From: Cohaesibacter intestini
Lineage (GTDB): Bacteria > Pseudomonadota > Alphaproteobacteria > Rhizobiales > Cohaesibacteraceae
Direction: 5' to 3'
Length of the DNA: 64,000 nt
Assembly (NCBI RefSeq): GCF_003324485.1
Contig: NZ_QODK01000001.1
Coordinates: 372,001-436,000 of the forward strand
Positions 36,334-45,744 of the stretch are shown here, in pieces; the stretch's first letter is position 1, and the number at the start of each line of letters is the position of its first letter. The translations under genes were made by a program, and so were the position numbers. Under the pieces are notes generated by a model. It did not search any database and was not told where the DNA came from. It saw only the letters and a list, made by a program, of their open reading frames with translations.

Positions 36334-37482
36334 ATGTCTTTGCCTTTTTTCCCTTCTGTTTTTTCCAAACCTTTCGCCTCCCGTTTCCTCTGGTGCGCAG
36401 CTTCCCTGATGCGATCACTTTTGGTGCCTCTGGCCGCCCTGCCCTTGTTGGTCCTTGCCGCACAGGCAGAAGAGGATCATTCGATCGATCTGCGGCTGTT
36501 CGGCACCAATGTCACGGAGGGCTATGACGGCTGTCGCCTCGCTTTCTGGCAGGCCAACAAGGATCCGGACAAAGACAAATATGCCTATGTCTTCTTCGCT
36601 CCCTTCAATGATGGCGAAGAACTGCCCGCATGGATGAAGGTCGGCAAGGACATCGAGAGCCTGATACGGCAAGACGGAATGCAGGCCTCCGGACGCAAGC
36701 TTGAGGATATTCGGCTCTATCGCAGTGACAAGAACCGCTATACGGTGCTGGTTGAGGTGATGGAACAACGCGAAGATGGCGATGACCTCAAGGTTGACAA
36801 GGGGCGCTTGATCATCACACGGCAAGGCCATTTTCCCTTCTCGATATCGGTGAAAGGCGGCATCTTCTGCCCTTCGATGAAAGCATCCAGTGCTGCGGCT
36901 TCTGATCAAGCGACCTCGGCACAGCCAGCCGCGACACCGGTTGAACCGATCCGCATTCCGGCCAATCTCTACGGCGATGCCATTTCACTGGGCCGAGGCG
37001 TGGCCTTTAACACTCTGTCAGAGGTGCCTTCCGGAGTGCTTGATGCCGTGGGTCGGGACGCACCCAATTGTGCACCAGCCAACACCCCCGGCATGGGCGT
37101 ACGCTATGCCATCAGTGACGCCATGACGCTTTGGGAGGTGCCATGCAATCTCTATGCAAGGGCAGGCAGCTCGGTCTATGTCACCTCGCTCAACGACAAT
37201 CCGGCTTATTCTACCGTGTTGTTGCTGCCATCGGTGCCGGATCACGGGGACGGACATGATCTATATGAGTTGCGCTCGCCGCAAGTAACGCCAGTCAATG
37301 CGGTGGTGACGTCAGCCTTTTATGAAGGCGACGGGACCTGTGGCAGCTTCGAGGCCTATCAGTTGCGGGCTGTCGAAGGGGAAGCGCTTGAGTTTTTCTT
37401 GTTGGAATACCGCGAAAAGCCAAGCTGTGATGGTGGCGAAGGGAACGCGCGCCGCTTTCCCCTCATCTATCGGGCCCAGTAA
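36334..37482 (+). CDS. secreted DUF1176-like hypothetical protein
   Basis: The 382-residue product has a hydrophobic export signal (L-L-V-P-L-A-A-L-P-L-L-V-L-A-A-Q-A, cleavage near A-Q-A-E). The mature part has two halves: residues about 50-200 with W-Q-A-N-K-D-P-D-K-D and a single Cys pair, and a carboxy-terminal part with P-C-N-L-Y-A-R-A-G and G-D-G-T-C-G-S-F-E-A-Y-Q-L that resembles DUF1176 proteins. The even number of Cys suggests disulfides in the periplasm. Function unknown. GGAG at about 10 nt supports the ATG at 36334; the ATG at 36409 would give a tidier signal peptide. Confidence 0.6.
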   Translation: MSLPFFPSVFSKPFASRFLWCAASLMRSLLVPLAALPLLVLAAQAEEDHSIDLRLFGTNVTEGYDGCRLAFWQANKDPDKDKYAYVFFAPFNDGEELPAWMKVGKDIESLIRQDGMQASGRKLEDIRLYRSDKNRYTVLVEVMEQREDGDDLKVDKGRLIITRQGHFPFSISVKGGIFCPSMKASSAAASDQATSAQPAATPVEPIRIPANLYGDAISLGRGVAFNTLSEVPSGVLDAVGRDAPNCAPANTPGMGVRYAISDAMTLWEVPCNLYARAGSSVYVTSLNDNPAYSTVLLLPSVPDHGDGHDLYELRSPQVTPVNAVVTSAFYEGDGTCGSFEAYQLRAVEGEALEFFLLEYREKPSCDGGEGNARRFPLIYRAQ

Positions 37483-37530
37483 CCCGATCATGGGCCAATG
37501 CCGTTGCGGCGTGATGCCCGTCTTTGTGGT

Positions 37531-38430
37531 CTAAGAGGCCTTGAGACGCTGTTTCTGCTTGTGCTTCTCTTCAAACTCGAAGCCCAACTCGTTGACCTTC
37601 AGTGGTGTTGGCGACAGGCCATAAGTCGCCTGACGCAGATGCTCCATCATGGCGCGGCTATCGGTGGAGAGCGGATCAAGCACATCGCGGCCGATTGGCT
37701 TGCCAATCACCACCTTGACCGGGCTGTCTATGCGCTTGCGGAATTCTTTGATCAACAGGCCCAACCGCAAGGTAGGATGCAGGTGGCTGGCGATCTGGAA
37801 CAGGCGCGATGTGTGGCCTTCGAAGAAGATCGGCACCACGGTGGCATTGGATTTTCCAACCATACGGGCGGTGAATCCCCGCCAGCCCGGATCCATGGGA
37901 TGGGAAAATGGCTTGGCGGCCGTGCTGACGGTGCCGCCGGGAAAAATACCGATTGCCCCGCCTTGCCCGAGATAGGACAAGGCCGCCTTGCGGGTCTGGA
38001 CATTTTCCTTCACCGCTTCCTTGGTTTCATCAAACGAGATCGGCAAAATGATCCGATTGAGCTCTTCGGACTTGCGGAAAACATGGTTGGCAAGAATACG
38101 GAAATCACCGCGGGTCCGGGACAGGATCAGTCCCATCATCATGCCATCAAGAATACCATAGGGATGATTGGCAATCAGGATCAGAGGGCCGTCCCTGGGA
38201 ATGCTGGACAGGCAGCCGCCCGTCACATCGAGGGTGAGGCCATAGCGCTCGACAATCACCGACCAGAAGTCTCGCCCGGCGGCCACTTCGCGCTCATAGC
38301 CGTTGGCGCGCTTGATCAGCTGCAGGCGGCCTGTTGTGTTTTCCAGCAAACGGATGACGGCTCTGCCGCGCTTGGTGGCTGCGGAGTGAGCGTAGGTTAT
38401 GTCCCGCGCGACATGACGGTGAGAATGCAT
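37531..38430 (-). CDS. lysophospholipid acyltransferase family protein (PlsC/OlsA-like)
   Basis: The 299-residue protein has the acyltransferase block N-H-P-Y-G-I-L-D-G near residue 89, then F-R-I-L-A-N-H-V-F-R-K near 110 and the substrate-binding G-A-I-G-I-F-P-G-G-T near 157, with V-V-P-I-F-F-E-G-H near 195. The H-x5-D spacing resembles the hemolysin/OlsA-type branch rather than classic H-x4-D PlsC. It should move an acyl group onto a lysolipid at the inner membrane; the exact acceptor is unknown. GGAG lies 7 nt before the ATG at 38430; the ATG at 38469 has no good ribosome-binding site. Confidence 0.8.
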   Translation of the reverse strand: MHSHRHVARDITYAHSAATKRGRAVIRLLENTTGRLQLIKRANGYEREVAAGRDFWSVIVERYGLTLDVTGGCLSSIPRDGPLILIANHPYGILDGMMMGLILSRTRGDFRILANHVFRKSEELNRIILPISFDETKEAVKENVQTRKAALSYLGQGGAIGIFPGGTVSTAAKPFSHPMDPGWRGFTARMVGKSNATVVPIFFEGHTSRLFQIASHLHPTLRLGLLIKEFRKRIDSPVKVVIGKPIGRDVLDPLSTDSRAMMEHLRQATYGLSPTPLKVNELGFEFEEKHKQKQRLKAS

Positions 38431-38627
38431 GGATTGTCTCCGGTCTCTACGGCCATCTGATGGCTGCATCTAACACTTGCCTAGCCTCTATGACATTCCT
38501 GTGAAGGTTCTATGTCACAGCGCGGTCCAGCATGTGCGCCCTTCCCATTTCACTCCAGTTAGTGCGTCCCTTCCGAAGGGTCAAGACAAGAAGAAGTCCC
38601 TATTCCTGAAAAGGCACACACCCTATG

Positions 38628-38655
38628 AAAAAGGCGGGGAAGCCCCCGCCTTTTC
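38628..38655 (-). terminator. terminator of the NSS transporter gene
   Basis: AAGGCGGGG (38631-38639) pairs perfectly with CCCCGCCTT (38644-38652). On the minus strand the stem is followed by TTTC, and A and T tracts extend both sides, so it can work in either direction. It lies 29 bp after the transporter stop. Confidence 0.8.
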
Positions 38656-38683
38656 GTTGTGGATGCTGGTTCTGACGCAAGGC

Positions 38684-40027
38684 TTAGAAGCTGATGACTT
38701 CCAGACCGGTCAGCAGGATCAGCGTGATGGCCAATGGGGCGACAAAGCGCAGGATGAAGATCCAGGCCTTGGCCAGACCACTTGGCTCACCTTCGCCAGA
38801 CACTTCGCGCAGGGCGCTTGGGGCCATGACCCAGCCAACAAACAGACAGATCAGCAGTCCGCCGATCGGCAGCAGCAGCTTGTCTGTCAGCCAGCTTGCA
38901 GAATCAAGGAAGCCCTGACCCTTGATGAGGTGAATATCGCTCCAGACGCCAAGAGACAGCGAGGAGGGAATCCCCATCAGGAAGGCCAGAAAGCCGGAGC
39001 CGATGGTGACCTGGGTGCGGGTAAAGCCTTTGGTCGAGAAGAAGGAGACGATTGGCTCCAGCAGCGAGATCGACGAGGTCAGCGCAGCAATGGTCAACAG
39101 AACGAAGAAGACAATTGCGAAGAATGAGCCACCAGGCATGGACTGGAAGACGGCAGGCAGGGTGACGAAGGTCAGACCCGGACCGGCAGCAGGATCCATG
39201 TTGAAGGCGAACACGGCTGGCAAGATGGCCAGACCGGCAAGGATCGCCACAAAGGTGTCAAGGAAAGCAATCTGGAACGCGGACTTGCCCAGTTTGGCAT
39301 CACGGCCAAGATAGGACCCGTAGGTCAGCATCACGCCCATACCCAGAGACAGGGAGAAGAAAGCCTGACCCAGCGCTGCCATGACGGTGCTTGCTGTGAT
39401 CTTGGAGAAGTCCGGCGACAGGAAGAACTCGATGCCTTTGCTGGCATTTGGCAGGGTGATGGAGCGAGCAGCCAGACCGATCAGGATGATGAAGAGCAGC
39501 GGCATCAGGATTTTGCTGGCGCGCTCGATACCACCGGACACACCGCCGAGCACGACGATGACAGTGAGAGTTGCAAAGATACCATGATAGATGATCGGCT
39601 CGACTGGGGAGCTGACAAAGGCCCCAAATGAGTCGCCGATCGCAGCCGCATCCATGCCATTGAAGGCACCGGTGGCGGATTTCAGAACATAGGCGATCGT
39701 CCAGCCAGCGACAACGCTGTAGAAGGAAAAGATCACGAAGGCCGTGACGATACCGATGATACCGATGATCGACCATCCGCCCTTGCCCATTTTCCGGAAG
39801 GCAGTGATGGCGTCAGCCTGAGTATGGCGACCAATCACGATTTCAGCCAGCATCAGGGACAGGCCGATGGTGAAGACAAGGCCGAGATAAATGAAAATGA
39901 AGGCAGCACCACCATTCTCACCAGCCATGTATGGGAATTTCCAGATGTTACCAAGGCCAACCGCAGACCCGGCGGCGGCCATGATGAAACCGAGACGGGA
40001 GCCCCAGTGTTCGCGTTTTACACTCAT
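38684..40027 (-). CDS. sodium-dependent transporter, NSS/SNF family
   Basis: The 447-residue membrane protein begins with the NSS signature G-S-A-V-G-L-G-N-I-W-K-F-P-Y (about residues 20-33), which forms the sodium and substrate sites in helix 1. It continues with M-L-A-E-I-V-I-G-R and about eleven hydrophobic segments; the F-S-L-S-L-G-M-G-V-M-L-T-Y-G-S-Y block is helix 6. Prokaryotic members import amino acids such as tryptophan, tyrosine, leucine or alanine. No neighbour reveals the substrate. The start has only a weak GAAGAA ribosome-binding site. Terminator hairpin follows. Confidence 0.9.
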   Translation of the reverse strand: MSVKREHWGSRLGFIMAAAGSAVGLGNIWKFPYMAGENGGAAFIFIYLGLVFTIGLSLMLAEIVIGRHTQADAITAFRKMGKGGWSIIGIIGIVTAFVIFSFYSVVAGWTIAYVLKSATGAFNGMDAAAIGDSFGAFVSSPVEPIIYHGIFATLTVIVVLGGVSGGIERASKILMPLLFIILIGLAARSITLPNASKGIEFFLSPDFSKITASTVMAALGQAFFSLSLGMGVMLTYGSYLGRDAKLGKSAFQIAFLDTFVAILAGLAILPAVFAFNMDPAAGPGLTFVTLPAVFQSMPGGSFFAIVFFVLLTIAALTSSISLLEPIVSFFSTKGFTRTQVTIGSGFLAFLMGIPSSLSLGVWSDIHLIKGQGFLDSASWLTDKLLLPIGGLLICLFVGWVMAPSALREVSGEGEPSGLAKAWIFILRFVAPLAITLILLTGLEVISF

Positions 40028-40523
40028 TGTTCTTCAACCCAACAGAGTTTGTTTTTGCAAGACAGTGGACCTCTTCGGGTCCTTGCCTAACCAGTTCGCT
40101 TTTGACTGTTTGGGACTCGGACAAACCTAACCAGCATCCGGTCCTGACATGCATGCGACTCCGATATTCCCCGGAATCATGAGACGAACTAGCCTGTTTG
40201 CGCGCTTGATTGAAGCGCACATGAAGCATGACAGATGGAATGGAAACGCTGGTCTCCTGGCTGTCGCAGGGAACGGCCGACACGTCCCGCATATTTCCCG
40301 TGCGCATGCCGTTCAAGATCTAACAAACAGTAAAAGGATTTCTGCGCAATTTTCGCAGCAGAGTCGATGATAGATGTAGCAAATAGTCCAAAAAAAACGA
40401 TTAAGTCACAAGTTTATTGCTCAAAATTAAGTCTGTTGCCCATTAATTGATCCACATCAAGCAACGCAGCGGATTTATATTGCGCGTTATTGATCTTTTA
40501 TTGCAGTCAACGCGCTCTCATAA
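40028..40523. other. intergenic region, no gene seen
   Basis: This 496-bp spacer lies upstream of the NSS gene and downstream of the TRAP-TAXI permease. Its right half is AT-rich. GCGCGTT (40482-40488) and AACGCGC (40509-40515) form a 7-bp stem with a 20-nt loop just past the permease stop, a weak terminator candidate. I see no RNA gene or protein gene. Confidence 0.5.
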
Positions 40524-42332
40524 TCAGAACAAGGAACCGGCCACCCGTACAAAAATGACACAGAGCCCTGCCATCATCAGCACTAGACGAATGGGCAGGC
40601 GATAGGCCGAAATCAGCCCAAAGGAGAGCATTGCGAGCCCCAAACCAACCTGCAGGGCACTCACAATCGCCAGCACAGGCTCGCTGCCCAGCCGGATCAA
40701 TTCGGGATTGGCAATCATGCCGAGCGGAATAATATAGAGCCCGATGCCCAGCGCCATCGCGGTTATGGCGACCTTCAGCCAGTCCTCGCCGATCATGCCT
40801 GCGGCGATGAAGACCGCACCACAGACCGGCGGGGTGATGGTGGAGATGAGCGCAAACCAGAAGACAAACAAATGGGCCTGCAAAGGCTCCAGACCAGACT
40901 GGATCAATGCTGGACCTGCCACCGACACGCAAATAACATAGGCAGCGGTGGTGGGCACCTCCATCCCCAGCACCAGACAGGCCAGAGCGGTCAACAACAA
41001 GGATGGCCAGAGCAGGCCGCCGGAGCCTGACAGGATCAGCGAGGTGATCTTGACGCCAAGGCCGGTGATGGACAGAACGCCAATGACAATCGAGGCACAC
41101 AGGATGATCGAGGCGATCATTGAGACCTGGCGGGCAGCGGTACAGAGCGCCTGTTCAAGGCGTAGCAACACCTGTTTGAAATCGAAAGACAGGTGCCGAT
41201 TGATCAGCAGCATCAAGGCCCCCGCCAGAATGGCCAGACTGGCCGCATATTGCGGTGTGTAGCTGACGACAAACATGCCCCAGAGCAAGACGACGAAAGG
41301 CACAAGAAAGAAGCAGGAAGTGATGATCACGTCACGCAGTTCCGGCCGGTCATCCTGCGCGATGCCTGACAAGTTGAATTTTGTGGCATAGGCATTGATG
41401 CCGATCCAGACCGCGAAGAAATACAGCAAGGCAGGCAAAAAGGCGGCGACGATGATGTCGGTATAAGGGGTCGAGGTCAACTCGACCATGACAAAGGCCC
41501 CGGCACCCATGAGCGGCGGCATAATCTGACCACCGGAGGAGGCCACGGCTTCCACAGCGGCAGCCAGTCGCTTGGGATAGCCAAGGCGGGTCATGGCAGG
41601 CAGGGTAATGGCCCCGGTGGAGGCGACATTGGCACTGGCCGAGCCGGAGATCGAGCCGAACAGAGCCGAAGAGATCACAGAGACCTTGGCTCCGCCGCCC
41701 TTCAAGCGCCCGGCAGCCGCCGCAGCGACATTCATGAAGCCCTGCCCGGCTTCGCCCGCATTGAGCACAGCACCGAAGATGACAAAGATCGCCACAACAG
41801 AGACGGACACCCCCGTCAGGCTGCCCCACAGGCCACCCTCAGCCACTGTCAGGGTGCCAAGGAAGGAGGTCAGAGGGGTTCCGGAATGGCCAAACTCGCC
41901 CGGTATATGCTGGCCGAACAGGCCATAAAGCAACGCCAGCGTTGCTACGATCGGCAACGGCCAGCCGATGGCACGGCGGGCAGTTTCCAGCACCACGATC
42001 AGTAGAGCGGCGGCGATCCAGATCTGCAAATCGCCCTCAAGCGAGCCATATTGATCGGCCAATGCGGACTCATTGAGCGCGATATAAAGGCAGGCACCGA
42101 TGCCAACCAAAGCCAGAATCCAGCCGGTGACCCGTGTCACGACACCGGTCTTGGCCCCCACCCCGAGGATCAGAATCCAGGGCAAAGCCAGAGCCATATG
42201 GATCGGCCGGGAAAAGAGATTGGGCACCAAGCCGGAAAAGATCAGTCCGAGATGAAAGACAACCAGCAGGATGGCGAGGAGGACCATTGTCAGGCGAAGG
42301 GGCAGACTGTTGGCCGTCGGGGCTTGCATCAT
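40524..42332 (-). CDS. TRAP transporter fused permease (DctQM fusion), TAXI type
   Basis: The 602-residue membrane protein fuses the small and large TRAP permeases, with many hydrophobic helices. The DctM-type core has F-G-S-I-S-G-S-A-S-A-N-V-A-S-T-G near residue 230, G-G-Q-I-M-P-P-L-M-G-A-G-A-F near 268, and E-V-P-T-T-A-A-Y near 465. Such fusions work with TAXI-type receptors, and one is encoded upstream. Substrates of TAXI systems include glutamate and other dicarboxylates, but most are unknown. The ATG pair at 42332/42329 is used; the ribosome-binding site (GAGAA) is weak, and two hairpins precede it. Confidence 0.92.
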   Translation of the reverse strand: MMQAPTANSLPLRLTMVLLAILLVVFHLGLIFSGLVPNLFSRPIHMALALPWILILGVGAKTGVVTRVTGWILALVGIGACLYIALNESALADQYGSLEGDLQIWIAAALLIVVLETARRAIGWPLPIVATLALLYGLFGQHIPGEFGHSGTPLTSFLGTLTVAEGGLWGSLTGVSVSVVAIFVIFGAVLNAGEAGQGFMNVAAAAAGRLKGGGAKVSVISSALFGSISGSASANVASTGAITLPAMTRLGYPKRLAAAVEAVASSGGQIMPPLMGAGAFVMVELTSTPYTDIIVAAFLPALLYFFAVWIGINAYATKFNLSGIAQDDRPELRDVIITSCFFLVPFVVLLWGMFVVSYTPQYAASLAILAGALMLLINRHLSFDFKQVLLRLEQALCTAARQVSMIASIILCASIVIGVLSITGLGVKITSLILSGSGGLLWPSLLLTALACLVLGMEVPTTAAYVICVSVAGPALIQSGLEPLQAHLFVFWFALISTITPPVCGAVFIAAGMIGEDWLKVAITAMALGIGLYIIPLGMIANPELIRLGSEPVLAIVSALQVGLGLAMLSFGLISAYRLPIRLVLMMAGLCVIFVRVAGSLF

Positions 42333-42389
42333 GGCGGAGTTCTCGAAATCGGGTTGGCTCTGGGAGGTGCTGTCGCACGGAACGGCAGG

Positions 42390-42440
42390 CGGTTTTGTGA
42401 CAAATCTCGACAAAGCCGCTTGAGACTTGTCACAAAACCG
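42390..42440 (-). repeat. 14-bp inverted repeat between TAXI receptor and permease
   Basis: CGGTTTTGTGACAA (42390-42403) is exactly repeated inverted at 42427-42440. TCTC and GAGA continue the stem after one mismatch, leaving a loop of about 13 nt. It forms a very stable hairpin in the intercistronic mRNA. Confidence 0.75.
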
Positions 42441-42454
42441 TTCTGGTCACAAAG

Positions 42455-42488
42455 GCGCCCCTTCCGATCAGGACATCAGGAGGGGCGC
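42455..42488 (-). terminator. second intercistronic hairpin after the TAXI receptor gene
   Basis: GCGCCCCTTCC (42455-42465) and GGAGGGGCGC (42479-42488) pair with one bulge, 25 bp after the receptor stop. With the 14-bp repeat it makes two hairpins in 180 bp, an arrangement that may keep receptor levels above permease levels. Confidence 0.6.
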
Positions 42489-42512
42489 ATGGTGGTTGTC
42501 AGGAAGGCAGAC

Positions 42513-43469
42513 TTACATCTGCTTGTCGGTCAGGGTGAAGCCGGCTTCCTTGTAATATTTGATCGCACCGGGATGCAGCTTGGTGGTGATGTTGGCCATC
42601 AGACCTTTATTGACACCATTCCACCATGCAGCGGCGGCACCCATTTTGGCTTTTTGCTCCCAGAAGGTCTTGGTGAGCGCATAGGCGGTGTCTTCATCCA
42701 TTGCGGCCGTGGTGTAGGCAGCCACAGGCAAAGAAGTGGTGGTGATGTCCGCATCCTGACCGGCATAGGTGCCTGCCGGAATGGTTAGGCTGGTGCGCTT
42801 GGTCTTGGCGATCTGTTCATCAGACAGGGACAGGATCGTGACACCCGTTGAGGCAGCCGCTTCGACCACATTGGGAGCGGGCCAAGAGCCAGAGGTGACG
42901 AAGCCATCAATCTGACCGTTTTTAAGCGCAGCCACGGCATTGGACAATTCAACCTCAGCCAGCTTTACCTTGTCTTCAAGGCCAAACAGCTTGAGATATT
43001 TTGCCCCTTCACGCGCCCCGAATGAGCCTTTGCCGAGCAGAATGGTCTTGCCTTCCATGTCAGCAAAGGAGGCCGCACCGCTGGCTTCGCTCATGACGAA
43101 ATGCATGGTCAGGCTGGGAATCGGGAACAAGCCGCGGATATCGGCAAATTTGGGATGCTCCTTGCCCTTGAACATGGCCTTGCCACCCTGAGCCAGCGAA
43201 ACCATTACAGGCGGCGTGGTGAAGACATAGTCAGCGCCACGTCCCTTGACTTCCATGACATTCTGCACCGACCCCTGGCTTTCTTCCAGGGTTACGATGA
43301 TGTCACCGCTGGTGCCTTCTTTCATGGCTTCGGCAATCTGCACGCCCATCTGGTAATAGGACGAAGTGGATTTCGCGGATTTGTAGGTTACACGCGTTTC
43401 GGCCTGAGCCATTGCGCTGCTCATCAAAAGAGCTGCACCGGCCAGCATTGTGGCTCCAAATTTCAGCAT
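42513..43469 (-). CDS. TAXI-family TRAP transporter solute receptor
   Basis: The 318-residue periplasmic protein has a Sec signal (M-L-K-F-G start, cleavage near A-Q-A-E, about residue 23) and the TAXI features: Y-K-S-A-K-S-T-S-S-Y-Y-Q-M-G near residue 29, a Q-G-S-V-Q-N-V-M segment near 63, and G-L-F-P-I-P-S-L-T-M-H near 113. It binds a solute for the fused permease encoded downstream. GGAGG precedes the ATG. Substrate unknown from sequence. Confidence 0.9.
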   Translation of the reverse strand: MLKFGATMLAGAALLMSSAMAQAETRVTYKSAKSTSSYYQMGVQIAEAMKEGTSGDIIVTLEESQGSVQNVMEVKGRGADYVFTTPPVMVSLAQGGKAMFKGKEHPKFADIRGLFPIPSLTMHFVMSEASGAASFADMEGKTILLGKGSFGAREGAKYLKLFGLEDKVKLAEVELSNAVAALKNGQIDGFVTSGSWPAPNVVEAAASTGVTILSLSDEQIAKTKRTSLTIPAGTYAGQDADITTTSLPVAAYTTAAMDEDTAYALTKTFWEQKAKMGAAAAWWNGVNKGLMANITTKLHPGAIKYYKEAGFTLTDKQM

Positions 43470-43710
43470 CTTGTCCCTCCGGTAGATCTTGTCTGGTTCT
43501 TGTTCGTGCCCAGACTAGCGAAAATCGGGAGCGCCGCAAGTCTATCGATTGAAATTGGATCCAGTTGCGTAAAAATTGTTCAATTTGGATAGCGCTTTGG
43601 TTCAAACCGTTCAACAAATTGAACAATATCTCTTCTCGCTTGCGTAGTAGAACGCAATTGGTGCGAAAATTTTTCAACAATCGGTGGAGAAAATGCGCCA
43701 ACTTCTCGCC

Positions 43711-44940
43711 TCATCTGGAGCCATTGTCTGCTGGTGGGGCAAGCACCGGGGCGAGGATCGCAATCACCAATGCCAGCGCGGAGAGCAGCAAAAAAGCCCA
43801 TCGGATGAAGAAGATATCGGCCAGCAAGCCAATCAATACTGGCCCGAGCAGCCCACCGCCATAGCCAAAGGTCGCCACTGCCGCAATGGCCGCACCGGGT
43901 GAGAGCTTGTCATCATTGGCCGCGCGCGAAAAAATCAGCGGGAAGATCAGGGCATAGCCGACCCCCATCAGAGCAAAACCGCAAAGGGCGGCGGGCAGAG
44001 TTCCGGCAAGGATCGCCAGCAGGGAACCACTGGCCGCGGCAAGGCTGCTCAACCGGGCCGCCCGTACAGCCCCCAAGCGGGTGATGATCCTGTCACCGAC
44101 CAGACGCATGCCTACCATGACCACCGAGAAAGTGGCAAAGCCCAGTGCCGCGATGCCGTCATCGACCGCCGTGACCTGAACGAGGAAAATGGCACTCCAG
44201 TCGGCCATGCCCCCTTCTCCGAGCGCCGAGCAAAAGCCGATAATGCCTGCCAGTGCCAAAGCACCTTGTGGCAGTGGGAAGCGTTTTTTCTTTGCGCTGG
44301 CCGGTTTCGCTTCAGGGGTTGCCTCAGAGGCATCCGTCTTCTGTCCGGCGGCGACGGGCGATTTCCACGGGATGAGGCCGAAATAAAGAGACAGGGCCAG
44401 ACAAAGGCTGGCGGCGACCAGAAAATGGAGCATCGGTTCCGCTCCAAGCCGGACTGCCACATATCCGGAGGCGGCGCCCGCCCCTGTGCCAAGGCTCCAC
44501 ATGGCGTGGAACGATGACATGATCGGTTTTTTGAGATAGCGCTCCACCTCGCCTGCCCACGCATTCATGCTGACATCCATCGACCCATGGGCAGCGCCAA
44601 ACAGGAAGAGAGACAGGCCCAGCAGCCAGACATTGGGGGCAACGGCCAAAGCCACGAGGGTTGCGCCATAGGCAAAGGCAATCTTTTTGGTCACTTCGGC
44701 GGAGCCATACAGATCGACCAACTTGCCTGCCAGCGGGAAGGAGACGATGGCACCGGCCGCCATGCTGAGCAGCAGGATGCCAAGAAGGGATTCGCTTAAT
44801 TGATGCATTTCGGCGATGGCCGGCACGCGCGAGGCCCAGATGCCATAAAGCGAGCCATTGAGAAAGAACATCGCCACGACGGCGCGGCGTGGGGTGCGCC
44901 AGCCGGAATATCCTGCAGGCTGCATGACTGTCTCAGACAT
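43711..44940 (-). CDS. MFS transporter, YbjJ/fucose-permease-like
   Basis: The 409-residue protein has twelve predicted helices with a charged cytoplasmic loop near residues 195-225 (K-T-D-A-S-E-A-T-P-E-A-K). It opens M-F-F-L-N-G-S-L-Y-G-I-W-A-S-R-V-P and carries H-G-S-M-D-V-S-M-N-A-W near residue 120, both typical of YbjJ-like MFS proteins. The substrate is unknown; sugar or sugar derivative is suggested by the DeoR regulator and oxidoreductase next door. The ATG at 44940 overlaps the end of the regulator gene by 8 bp, indicating coupling. Confidence 0.82.
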   Translation of the reverse strand: MSETVMQPAGYSGWRTPRRAVVAMFFLNGSLYGIWASRVPAIAEMHQLSESLLGILLLSMAAGAIVSFPLAGKLVDLYGSAEVTKKIAFAYGATLVALAVAPNVWLLGLSLFLFGAAHGSMDVSMNAWAGEVERYLKKPIMSSFHAMWSLGTGAGAASGYVAVRLGAEPMLHFLVAASLCLALSLYFGLIPWKSPVAAGQKTDASEATPEAKPASAKKKRFPLPQGALALAGIIGFCSALGEGGMADWSAIFLVQVTAVDDGIAALGFATFSVVMVGMRLVGDRIITRLGAVRAARLSSLAAASGSLLAILAGTLPAALCGFALMGVGYALIFPLIFSRAANDDKLSPGAAIAAVATFGYGGGLLGPVLIGLLADIFFIRWAFLLLSALALVIAILAPVLAPPADNGSR

Positions 44941-45697
44941 GGATGATCTCCGCTCCAACCTCTTTGAAAGGCAGCATGGATGCCGCGTCGGCATCGGTGA
45001 TGACGAAAGAAAGCTGATCCGGGTCAAGCACCCGATGGCGGGCCTTGCGGCCGAGCTTTTCCTTGCGGCAAATGACCGCCGTGCTGCGTGCCGCCCGAGC
45101 CATGGACAATTGCAGGGCGGCCTCGTCGCAATCATCGGAGCTCAGGCCGAAGGTATCATCAAGACCGCAAACACCAAGAAAGGCCAGATCCACCGCCATA
45201 TCGGCCAAGGCCCGCTCTGCCTCTCGGCCCACAGCGACACCACCCCATTGACTGATCCGGCCCCCCAGCAGATAGGTCGGGATATCTTTGTCCAGAAGGA
45301 TGGTGGCAATGACAGGCGAGGGTGTGATGACCAGCAGATCCGGCGTTGGCTCAATCCGTTCCGCCAGTTTGGCGAGGGTTGTGCCACCGTCAAGGATGAG
45401 GCTCATGCCCGGCTTTATGTGCGGCAAAGCGGCATTGGCAAGCGCCGAAACATCCCTGTCCGGGCTTTGCCGCCGTTGGCGCAGGGGCTGCAGGGGCTTG
45501 GTGGCAGGCACGGCACCGCCCCGCACCCGCTGGGCATATCCTTGTTGTTCCAGCATCAGCAGGTCACGCCGGATCGTATCCAGAGAGATGCCAAATTCAC
45601 CCGCCAGATCGGCGGCCACCAGCTGGGTGCCGTCCTGAAGACGTTTGCGCAGCAAATCCTGACGCACAAGCGGATTGTTCAAGGCCAGTTCGGACAT
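44933..45697 (-). CDS. DeoR/GlpR-family transcriptional regulator
   Basis: The 254-residue repressor has a DeoR winged helix (about residues 9-60: L-V-A-A-D-L-A-G-E-F-G-I-S-L-D-T-I-R-R-D-L, then Y-A-Q-R-V-R-G-G-A-V) and a sugar-phosphate-binding DeoRC domain with I-L-D-G-G-T-T near residue 100 and G-V-C-G-L-D near 172. Ligand: an unknown sugar phosphate. I use the ATG at 45697 with AGGA upstream; ATGs at 45709 and 45718 are possible. It overlaps the MFS gene and is divergent from a Gfo/Idh/MocA gene. A six-unit 10-bp repeat array lies directly upstream. Confidence 0.88.
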   Translation of the reverse strand: MSELALNNPLVRQDLLRKRLQDGTQLVAADLAGEFGISLDTIRRDLLMLEQQGYAQRVRGGAVPATKPLQPLRQRRQSPDRDVSALANAALPHIKPGMSLILDGGTTLAKLAERIEPTPDLLVITPSPVIATILLDKDIPTYLLGGRISQWGGVAVGREAERALADMAVDLAFLGVCGLDDTFGLSSDDCDEAALQLSMARAARSTAVICRKEKLGRKARHRVLDPDQLSFVITDADAASMLPFKEVGAEIIHV

Positions 45698-45744
45698 ATG
45701 GCGGCTCATCCTTTGCATACACGGCCGTATTGGCTCTTCTCTAC

